Assembly: GCA_964448185.1 (NCBI GenBank)
Contig: CAYUVO010000002.1
Span: 1 to 64,000 of the forward strand
Direction of reading: 5' to 3'
Length of the DNA stretch: 64,000 bases
From: OFTM382 sp964448185
GTDB taxonomy: Bacteria > Planctomycetota > Phycisphaerae > Phycisphaerales > UBA1924
This document shows, piece by piece, positions 1 through 6,799 of the stretch (the first letter of the stretch is position 1; each line of letters begins with the position of its first letter). Below the pieces are notes generated by a model. That model was not told where the DNA came from and ran no database searches. It saw nothing but the letters and a program-made list of their open reading frames with translations. The translations under genes were made by a program, and so were the position numbers.

Positions 1-791
1 ACGACAACGGAGACACCTCCGGTTCCGCGTATGTCTTCGTGTTAGACGGCACGAACTGGGTGGAGGAAGCCAAGCTGCTCGCCGACGACGGGGCGGAGAA
101 TGACCGATTCGGCTTCACGGTCTCGGTGTCAGGCTCGCTCTCGGGCGACACCGCTGTAGTCGGAGCATTCCAAGATGACGACAACGGAACCAGCTCCGGT
201 TCCGCGTATGTCTTCCGGTTCGATGGCACGAACTGGGCGCAGGAAGCCAAGCTGGTCGCCGACGATGCGGCGGCGGGTAACGAATTCGGCTACTCGGTCT
301 CGATCTCAGGCGACACCGCTGTAGTCGGGGCACGCGGGGATGACGACAACGGCAATTTCTCCGGTTCCGCGTATGTCTTTGTGTTCGATGGCACAGCCGC
401 CTGGACGCAAGAGGCCAAGCTGATTCCTTCCGACGGAGCAACGTTTGATCTGTTCGCCGAGTCGGTCTCGGTCTCAGGCGGCGCCGTCGTGGTCGGAGCA
501 CGCGGAGACGACGACAACGGGGGCGGCTCTGGTTCGGCGTATGCCTTCGACCTCAACTGCATGACTCCGTGCCCGGGTGATATCGCCGACGACTTTGGCA
601 CCATTGGCGCGGATGGCATGGTGAGCTTCGGCGACTTCCTTGCGCTGCTCGGCCTCGTCGGTCCTTGCCCCGGCGGCATTCCGGGCTGCGATGGCGATAT
701 CGCTGACGACTTCGGCACGATCGGCAGTGACGGCATGGTGAGCTTCGGCGACTTCCTCGCGTTGCTCGGCCTCGTCGGACCGTGCCCGTAA
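1..791 (+). CDS. FG-GAP repeat surface protein with tandem C-terminal dockerin-like tag (5' end outside window)
   Basis: The reading frame is open from base 3, so the gene starts upstream of the window. About 180 residues of FG-GAP / beta-propeller type repeats are visible, each with the pattern FGxSVSxSGDTAVVGARGDDDNG, SGSAYVF, DGTNWxQEAKL. The repeat period is about 55 residues, and bases around 145 and 310 are nearly identical at DNA level. From about base 570 come two copies of a short dockerin-like unit (GDIADDFG, then DGMVSFGDFLALLG) joined by a GPCPGG..GC linker and ending in GPCP. The same tag ends the proteins at 6800-9004 and 19313-20377. FG-GAP repeats are usually extracellular and adhesive or structural; the tag is probably a sorting or anchoring module (inference). 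The signal peptide cannot be seen because the N-terminus is missing. Confidence 0.85.
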   Translation, partial: DNGDTSGSAYVFVLDGTNWVEEAKLLADDGAENDRFGFTVSVSGSLSGDTAVVGAFQDDDNGTSSGSAYVFRFDGTNWAQEAKLVADDAAAGNEFGYSVSISGDTAVVGARGDDDNGNFSGSAYVFVFDGTAAWTQEAKLIPSDGATFDLFAESVSVSGGAVVVGARGDDDNGGGSGSAYAFDLNCMTPCPGDIADDFGTIGADGMVSFGDFLALLGLVGPCPGGIPGCDGDIADDFGTIGSDGMVSFGDFLALLGLVGPCP

Positions 792-803
792 GCACTCGCC
801 CGC

Positions 804-2324
804 TCACTCGCCGACTTGATCGGCTGCATCGGCCACCGGTCCGAGCAGCACCATCTCGTACTCATGGACGCTCCAGCTACCCAAGTTGGAACGTTCTTCT
901 TGGTGCGCACGAAGTTCGTCGCTGCGCGCATCACTGCGGACCACGAAATACACATCGTCGGGCCATGGCCCTTCAGCGAGCGGCGACCAGCGCACGCGGG
1001 ACCCATTGCGTATCACTTCGAGCAGCACCTCGGGACGCGCCTCGATTGCGTGGTCGGCGTAGACCCTTGAACCCGGTGGCACCAACGCTGCGATTTCTCG
1101 GCCTGCATCGCGCCCCGATTCCGGGCGAGAGCGTGGTTCGATCACAAGGGCGTACACCAACCCCGCGCACACAAACACACCCGCGGCCACGCGAGGCCCG
1201 CCGAGCAGCATCACCCGAGCAATCCGTGCGCGCCTCGGCGTCATCCGACTCATACCCGCGACCGCCCAGCCCACCATCGGGCCAAGAAACACCAGCACCG
1301 GCAGCGCGTACCGAGGATTAGATACCCCGGCGATCACAAACACTCCAGCGGTAGCGATCGTTGCAAACGCAAGTGTTCTCGATACGAGCCGAGCTTGTGC
1401 GTCTTGCCCCAACGGCTCGCTTGCCGCGTCGCGTCCCCACGCGAACAGCATGACTTGCGACATGGGAAAACCAGCCAACAACGCCATCGGCGCGAGCAGC
1501 GCAACGCCGCCGAGCGTGTCGAGCGACCACAAGAACACGCCCGGGCTTTGTGTGATGACGTCCTGGCCCGAGGTTGATTGAGCCGCGAGGATCCACCAAC
1601 CCGCTGCGCACAACGCTGCAAATCCTAACGCAGCAAGCATCTGGAGTGACACCACCATCCGCAGTGATCGTGTGACAAGCGCAGCTCCGATGATGACGCC
1701 GAGCACCGCTGGCAATCCCGCTGGGCCTTTGACCGCCAGCATGAACACAAGCCCCGCGAATAAGCCCAGCCCAGCAAGACATCGTTGACCCTTGTGCGGT
1801 GAACGAAGACGAGAAGCCAGCATCAAATCCAGTGCGCACAACGAAGAGATCAGTGTGCCCGCAAACATCGGAGCCTCAAGCTCAGCTGTTCTGCCGTAAT
1901 ACCACATGACCGGCATCAACACCACCGACAACGCTCCGGGCAATCCCGCTCGCGGCCCGAACCATCTGCGTGCGAACACTCCCGAGATACCTGCTGCAAC
2001 CAGCACGCTCAGCGCTGAAACCAAGCGTGCGCTCCACTCGGTGCTTCCAAACACGCTGCTGGTTCCCGCGACAAGCCACGTCATTCCGGGCGGCTTGCGC
2101 AGATACACCCGATCGAACATCGTCGGTGCAACCCAGTCATCGGATGTTGCATGGTCCTTGGCGAGCAGCTCAAACGCCGGGATCGCCCGGTGTCCTTCGG
2201 TGTTCGTAAAGCCCGCTGACCCAAGCCCCGGCAGATACACAATCGCCCAAGCAATGAGCACGAGCGCACCTGTGCGCACAACCGCCCGGTGTGATGCCCG
2301 CACCGATGGTGTTTGGGCGTTCAT
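804..2324 (-). CDS. Glycosyltransferase family 39 / ArnT-like membrane protein
   Basis: A 506-residue polytopic membrane protein with roughly ten or more hydrophobic segments and a short soluble C-terminal tail. The first periplasmic loop has the acidic motif NTEGHRAIPAFELL, followed by YLRKPPGMTWLV and YYGRTAELEAPMFAG. This is the pattern of the PMT_2/ArnT class, which transfers sugars from polyprenyl-phosphate donors to lipid or protein acceptors outside the inner membrane. The start codon overlaps the stop of the upstream phosphatase gene (ATGA, 2321-2324), so the two are probably co-translated. Donor and acceptor cannot be told from sequence. Family assignment is fairly sure; the substrate is unknown. 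Confidence 0.75.
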   Translation of the reverse strand: MNAQTPSVRASHRAVVRTGALVLIAWAIVYLPGLGSAGFTNTEGHRAIPAFELLAKDHATSDDWVAPTMFDRVYLRKPPGMTWLVAGTSSVFGSTEWSARLVSALSVLVAAGISGVFARRWFGPRAGLPGALSVVLMPVMWYYGRTAELEAPMFAGTLISSLCALDLMLASRLRSPHKGQRCLAGLGLFAGLVFMLAVKGPAGLPAVLGVIIGAALVTRSLRMVVSLQMLAALGFAALCAAGWWILAAQSTSGQDVITQSPGVFLWSLDTLGGVALLAPMALLAGFPMSQVMLFAWGRDAASEPLGQDAQARLVSRTLAFATIATAGVFVIAGVSNPRYALPVLVFLGPMVGWAVAGMSRMTPRRARIARVMLLGGPRVAAGVFVCAGLVYALVIEPRSRPESGRDAGREIAALVPPGSRVYADHAIEARPEVLLEVIRNGSRVRWSPLAEGPWPDDVYFVVRSDARSDELRAHQEERSNLGSWSVHEYEMVLLGPVADAADQVGE

Positions 2325-2959
2325 TTGTCGGGCTCAGATAGCGCCTCGGTGCTGCGGACCTCGCCGCCCGTACGCACCGCGACTTCGACGGGCCACGTCC
2401 AGTCTTCGAGCATCTGTCGAACGAACGTGTTCGGGTCGTCCGGGTCGTGGTCGAACATGAACGACTCGGTGTACGCCTCGCCGAACGTCCAGCCGTCGAC
2501 GATCTGGCGGTACATCGCAATCGCGCACCCGGTCCGTTGCGAGCCCGCTGCGCAGTGGACCAGCACGGGCCACTTGCTCTCGTCCATCAGCACTCTCAGC
2601 GTGGTCGCGTAGTCTTCGGGGTTGCCCGTCGCGTCGCCTTCAAGATGGAGTCGAATACGCTCGACGCCCAGAGCATCCGCGGTGCGCTGTGCGAGAAGCT
2701 CCTCGGGGCTGCCTGGTTCGTGCGCACCGAGGTCGATGATTGTTTTGATGTCGTATCGATCGACGACCGAACGCAGCCCGCCTGGGGTAGGTTCGCCCGA
2801 GCGATAGATCGCGCCCTCGGTCACGACGCCCCATCGCTTGGGTTCGAGGTTGGGTGCGAGCCACCCGGTCCACGCGAGCACCCCGAGTAGAGCCAACGCG
2901 ATCACGAGCCAGATGACCCGAGCTGTGCGACGCGATCGGGTTGGAGGAGAGGTGGTCAT
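2321..2959 (-). CDS. Membrane-anchored dual-specificity / tyrosine phosphatase-like protein
   Basis: A 212-residue protein with an N-terminal hydrophobic anchor (about residues 14-33) and a cysteine phosphatase domain. The signature HCAAGSQRTG gives Cys136 and Arg142 of the CX5R loop. A GAIYRSGEPTP segment typical of the bacterial DSP/Siw14-like class precedes it near residue 50. I chose the ATG at 2959, just before the basic stretch and anchor; an in-frame extension to 3103 would run into recR. The gene overlaps the following glycosyltransferase by 4 bases and is divergent from recR (36 bases apart). The pairing suggests a role in envelope polysaccharide or lipid-linked sugar metabolism, but the substrate (phosphotyrosine, inositol phosphate or lipid phosphate) is not shown. 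Confidence 0.75.
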   Translation of the reverse strand: MTTSPPTRSRRTARVIWLVIALALLGVLAWTGWLAPNLEPKRWGVVTEGAIYRSGEPTPGGLRSVVDRYDIKTIIDLGAHEPGSPEELLAQRTADALGVERIRLHLEGDATGNPEDYATTLRVLMDESKWPVLVHCAAGSQRTGCAIAMYRQIVDGWTFGEAYTESFMFDHDPDDPNTFVRQMLEDWTWPVEVAVRTGGEVRSTEALSEPDK

Positions 2960-2995
2960 AAGCGAGTGAGAAAATGAACCGGGTACGATGCCCAC

Positions 2996-3646
2996 ATGGC
3001 GGGCAACGCAACATCCTATCCCGAGGCGGTCGATCGGTTGATCTCTCGGCTCAGCGAGCTGCCCGGGATCGGCCGTCGTTCCGCCGAGCGCCTCGCGTTC
3101 CACCTGCTGACCTCGGATCCGCAGGTGCCCGACGACCTGGCCTCAGCCCTGACCGACCTCCGCCGAACCGTGACGCATTGCTCGATCTGCATGCACCTGA
3201 CTGATCAAGGACAGGATTCATGTTCTATTTGTGCGATCTGCTCGAATCCCCGTCGGGACCGGTCCACCGTGCTCGTCGTCGAGCAGCCACGAGACCTGAT
3301 CGTCCTCGAACACACCGGGATGTATTCGGGGCTCTACCACGTCCTGATGGGCCGATTGAGCCCCCTTGATGGCATAGGACCGGGTGACCTGACCATCGCC
3401 CAGCTCCTCGACCGTATCGATTCATCAGCCTCTGGCGAGGGAGATCCAGCGATCACCGAAGTCGTTCTCGGGCTCAACCCGACGCTCGAAGGTGACGGCA
3501 CAGCCCTGTATCTCGCTGAGCAGATCGCATCGAGGCCGGTGAAGGTCACGCGGCTCGCTCGAGGGCTGCCCTCGGGCTCGGAGCTTGAATACGCGAATCG
3601 TGCAGCGCTCGCCGATGCATTAGCTGGCCGCCAGCCGATGATATGA
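2996..3646 (+). CDS. recR: Recombination protein RecR
   Basis: A 216-residue RecR, the usual size. Domains in order: helix-hairpin-helix (LPGIGRRSAERLAFHLL, about residues 22-38), a C4 zinc finger (Cys62, Cys65, Cys79, Cys82, with an extra Cys76), then the Toprim domain (VLVVEQPRDLIVLE, then GMYSGLYHVLMGRLSPLDGIGP). RecR works with RecO, and with RecF in some lineages, to load RecA on SSB-coated single-stranded DNA at gaps. It is usually next to dnaX and a ybaB-like gene; neither is in this window. Next downstream on the same strand is rpoN, about 160 bases away. Confidence 0.96.
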   Translation: MAGNATSYPEAVDRLISRLSELPGIGRRSAERLAFHLLTSDPQVPDDLASALTDLRRTVTHCSICMHLTDQGQDSCSICAICSNPRRDRSTVLVVEQPRDLIVLEHTGMYSGLYHVLMGRLSPLDGIGPGDLTIAQLLDRIDSSASGEGDPAITEVVLGLNPTLEGDGTALYLAEQIASRPVKVTRLARGLPSGSELEYANRAALADALAGRQPMI

Positions 3647-3805
3647 CCACTTTGATCATAGCCCGATAACTCACCGCATCACCATTTTAAGGGTTCGCCG
3701 GGGGAATTGATGCGAGTAGTGCAATCGGTGCGCCAAAATCCAACGAAACCAGAGCGACTTCTCCGATACGCTTCTATAGGAGCCGACAGGCGGAGCCTTT
3801 CGACC

Positions 3806-5359
3806 ATGCGATTTGACACTCGACAGCACATGAAGCTCGGCCAGCAGATGAAGCTGGCACCCCGGGTCATCCAGTCCATGGAGATCCTGCAGATGCCGTT
3901 GCTCGAACTCGAGGAACGCATCGAGCAAGAGCTTTCGTCCAATGCGGTGCTTGAGCTTGTCGAGCCCGAGGCCGAGGACCGTCCCGACGGCATGCTCGAC
4001 GAACACGCCTCGGACTCGGCGGAAGACTTCGATCGCCTGGCCGCCTTCGAGGAAGCCAACCCCGAAGCAGCAGCCAACGAATACAACGCCGACTCCCTGA
4101 CCGACGGCAAGGATCGCTTCAACACCTCGGACACGATGGACCGAAGCCGAATCCGCAGCTCGGGCGACCCCGACGCAAAGTCAGAAGCGATGGCCAATGC
4201 CCCGGCGAGGTCCGCGTCGCTCTATGACCAGTTGCTCGATCAATGGAGGCTGTGCGAGGTGGACCGCCCGCTGCGAATCGCAGGCGAACTCATTATCATG
4301 GCGCTCGACAGCGACGGCTATCTGCGCACAGAGCTCGGGGACATTCTCGATACCGCACCGCGTTCCAACAGCACTCCTTCCCTTGACCAGCCAACACTCG
4401 ATCTGCCCACGCTCGAACGCGCGCTCATCGCGGTTCAGCTCTTTTTGGAACCTGCCGGGATCGCTGCGCGGGACGCACGCGAATGCCTGCTGCTCCAGCT
4501 CGACAGCGCCGATCTCGATGACGGCTGGGACTCGGACGAAGACCGCCTCTCGACCATCGCGGTAGCGCGCACGCTTGTTGCCGATCATCTCGATGATCTG
4601 ATGAACAACCGCTTGCCACGGATCGCAGAGCGCAGCGGCCGAACACTCGACGAGATTAAATCGGGCCTGAGCATGCTCCGCCGCCTGAGCCTTTCGCCCG
4701 CGCGACGCCTCATCAACGACCCCGTCGAACCCATCTTGCCCGATGCGATTGTCGAATACGACGAAGAACTCGATCGTTACATCGCGTATCTCAATGATGC
4801 GAGGCTGCCCAACTTGCGGATCAATCGCGAGTACGCCGAGCTGATCCGTGATAAGGAGATGCCCCGGCGCGACCGGGACTTTCTCAAGACGAACAAATCA
4901 AACGCCGAGTGGCTCATCGACGCGGTAGGCCAACGCAGCAAAACGATTCAGCGGGTACTCAACGTCGTCGTCGAGGCGCAACGGGACTTCTTTGATTTCG
5001 GCCCCGAAGCGATCAAGCCGCTGCCGATGACGCTTGTCGCCGAGCAGCTCGGGATTCACGTTGCGACGGTCAGCCGGGCGGTTTCGGACAAGCACTTGAT
5101 GACGCCTCGCGGCGTGGTGCCGCTGCGTCGGTTCTTTACCGGCGGGACAGAAACCCAGAGCGGCGAAGAGATCAGTTGGGAAGCGATCAAGGCGGCGTTG
5201 CAAGAGGTCGTCGATGCCGAGGACAAGGCCAAGCCCATGAGCGATGACGCGCTGGCCGAGACGCTCAAAGAGCGTGGCATCGAGATCGCCCGGCGGACCG
5301 TGGCCAAGTACCGCGCTCAGCTCGGGATCCCAAGTGCCCGGCTCCGCAAGCAGTTCTAA
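3806..5359 (+). CDS. rpoN: RNA polymerase sigma-54 factor RpoN
   Basis: A 517-residue sigma-54. The N-terminal activator-interacting region is clear (QQMKLAPRVIQSMEILQMPL, then LELEERIEQEL), followed by an acidic linker (about residues 50-130), the core-binding domain, the DNA-binding region with a helix-turn-helix (LGIHVATVSRAVSDKHLMTPRG) and the C-terminal RpoN box (ARRTVAKYRAQLGIPSARLRK). The start is the ATG at 3806, with AGGCGGAG 11 bases upstream; an in-frame extension to 3707 lacks family similarity. It directs transcription from -24/-12 promoters with AAA+ activators, commonly flagellar, nitrogen or envelope genes. I found no activator gene in the window and no convincing -24/-12 site. 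Confidence 0.96.
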   Translation: MRFDTRQHMKLGQQMKLAPRVIQSMEILQMPLLELEERIEQELSSNAVLELVEPEAEDRPDGMLDEHASDSAEDFDRLAAFEEANPEAAANEYNADSLTDGKDRFNTSDTMDRSRIRSSGDPDAKSEAMANAPARSASLYDQLLDQWRLCEVDRPLRIAGELIIMALDSDGYLRTELGDILDTAPRSNSTPSLDQPTLDLPTLERALIAVQLFLEPAGIAARDARECLLLQLDSADLDDGWDSDEDRLSTIAVARTLVADHLDDLMNNRLPRIAERSGRTLDEIKSGLSMLRRLSLSPARRLINDPVEPILPDAIVEYDEELDRYIAYLNDARLPNLRINREYAELIRDKEMPRRDRDFLKTNKSNAEWLIDAVGQRSKTIQRVLNVVVEAQRDFFDFGPEAIKPLPMTLVAEQLGIHVATVSRAVSDKHLMTPRGVVPLRRFFTGGTETQSGEEISWEAIKAALQEVVDAEDKAKPMSDDALAETLKERGIEIARRTVAKYRAQLGIPSARLRKQF

Positions 5360-5376
5360 CGAATGATGTGCGCATG

Positions 5377-5405
5377 AAAAAGGACGAGCTGCGAAGCTCG
5401 CCCTT
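5377..5405 (-). terminator. Intrinsic terminator downstream of the pseudopilin gene at 5431-6369
   Basis: Read on the minus strand, a stem (6 perfect pairs, one mismatch, then 4 more pairs) with a 4-base loop (5391-5394) is followed by five T bases (complement of 5377-5381). It sits 26 bases past the stop of the minus-strand gene. On the plus strand there is no T-run after the stem, so rpoN is not obviously terminated here. Confidence 0.7.
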
Positions 5406-5430
5406 GGAGGTTCATGCTGTCGAGATGTCG

Positions 5431-6369
5431 TTAGTCCATCGCGTAGATCTTGTGCGATCGACGTTTGATTCCGGTGTTGATGTTTTCGGGGTTGGTGCCT
5501 TCATCTCCGAAGAACCGTTCTTCAATGTTTCCGACAAGGAACGCGGCGTGTCCATCTGAGAAGACCCAGTTGCCGCCACGCTTGCCGTGGTTGTCGATGT
5601 CGGCGTAGTTGCCCGGTCCGTCGGTGCCGACCTCGTCCCAGACGGTTTGGTTCTCGCCTCGATAGAACGTTTGGTCCCGCAGATCGTTTCCGTTGCTCTC
5701 GTCACCCATCAGGGGGATCGGCGCGAGAATACCGATCTCTGAGGACTTCAAGCCCGCGTAATACATGTAGCTGATGTTGTACGCAACGACGAGTTCCTTG
5801 CGGCTCGGGGGCTCGGGGACCACACTAATAGGACGATTGGCGAGCTTTGCGCCCGGCGAATGAGCCGCGGGGCCGCCCCAGCGGTCGGCTTTGTCAGCTG
5901 CACAGGTCAGGAACTCGTAGGTGTCGGTGTATGTTTCAAGAACTGCTTCTGTGGTGCCATCGGCGTATTGACCGCCAACGAAACCTCGGTATGCCGCGTC
6001 GTTTCTGTCCTCGCCCCATTGTTCGAGGCTAAAGAGTCCGGCCAAGCCGCCGTAGACGTGTTGGTTGTCAAGATAGCCGGGGCTTGAGCTATTGAGAGAA
6101 CGTCGGAAGTCCGCAGCATTTTGTGGCGTTCTATGCGGCATGAGGGGATACCAGTCTTTCCAGTCATTCGCGTAATAGGTATACACCAGCCCGCTCGACC
6201 TCGTATCGGCCAAGCACACCGCGATGCGGGCCGCGTCTCGGGCCTTGCCCAGAGCCGGCAGCAGGATGCCGATGAGCAGCGCGATGATGGCGATCACGAC
6301 GAGCAACTCGATGAGCGTAAAGCCGCGAGTCGTCGAAGTCTGACGGAAACGATTGAGTGAAGCGTGCAT
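5431..6369 (-). CDS. Prepilin-type N-terminal cleavage/methylation domain protein (pseudopilin-like)
   Basis: A 312-residue protein with a basic leader, the prepilin peptidase site RGFTLIELLVVIAIIALLIG and a long hydrophobic helix, so cleavage before Phe and N-methylation are expected. The remainder (about 250 residues) is an extracellular domain with a GGNWVFSDGHAAFL-type motif near the C-terminus. That 'G.N...DGH' signature is common in the very large planctomycete/verrucomicrobial families of such proteins (DUF1559-like or type II secretion protein G-like). The ATG at 6369 has AGAAAGG 6 bases upstream. It is monocistronic, with its own terminator. Specific function is unknown; many paralogues per genome are normal in this phylum. 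Confidence 0.85.
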   Translation of the reverse strand: MHASLNRFRQTSTTRGFTLIELLVVIAIIALLIGILLPALGKARDAARIAVCLADTRSSGLVYTYYANDWKDWYPLMPHRTPQNAADFRRSLNSSSPGYLDNQHVYGGLAGLFSLEQWGEDRNDAAYRGFVGGQYADGTTEAVLETYTDTYEFLTCAADKADRWGGPAAHSPGAKLANRPISVVPEPPSRKELVVAYNISYMYYAGLKSSEIGILAPIPLMGDESNGNDLRDQTFYRGENQTVWDEVGTDGPGNYADIDNHGKRGGNWVFSDGHAAFLVGNIEERFFGDEGTNPENINTGIKRRSHKIYAMD

Positions 6370-6799
6370 CGAGTGCCTTTCTGAAGGGCGAGACAGCGCG
6401 AGCAGCCCCCTGAGCTGCCCGCAGCAACTTTCACGTTATGGAGTCACGCTTATGGGGTCAATACCCAAATGTGGTCTGATGGCAAAGAGATTTAGATAAA
6501 TCGATTTAGGAAAGTCCTTGTTCTTTCGTCAATCGAATGATTCACAAGCCGATTTACACCCCTGGCTGGCTTTGGACCGAGAACTCGAAACCTCCGTCGG
6601 CAAGGCAACTGGGGGTGTTCCGGGGGTCTGGAGAGTGAGAAGAAAAAATACAGCTAAATCGGTCATATACAAGAGATAGCTCGATTCTGTGCTGGCTCTC
6701 GCGGGAGAATGCTTTATAGTCAGCAGTGCGCGCGGGTGGGTGCTGACCGGATCGGCAGCCCGCGCGATTGAGATTCACTATTTCCAGAGGAGATTGAGT
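6370..6799. other. Intergenic region between divergent pseudopilin and dockerin-tag genes
   Basis: 430 bases without a credible gene, noticeably richer in A and T than its neighbours between 6480 and 6680. It must hold divergent promoters. On the plus strand a TATAGT (6715-6720) is a possible -10, without a good -35. Immediately after it lies a strong composite hairpin (6729-6766), entered separately. Confidence 0.5.
6729..6766 (+). promoter_or_regulatory. Stem-loop at the predicted 5' end of the 6800-9004 transcript
   Basis: CGCGCGGG (6729-6736) pairs perfectly with CCCGCGCG (6759-6766), and the loop holds a second stem (6743-6749 with 6753-6758, one bulge). It begins about 9 bases after a possible -10 (TATAGT, 6715-6720) and ends 33 bases before the start codon, leaving the ribosome-binding site free. 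The position suggests an mRNA 5'-stabilising stem; this is inference. Confidence 0.4.

Noticed and set aside
6370..6799. Sigma-54 (-24/-12) promoter because rpoN is nearby
   Set aside because: I found no GG and GC pair at the required 10-base spacing with the flanking consensus here or upstream of the other genes I checked.
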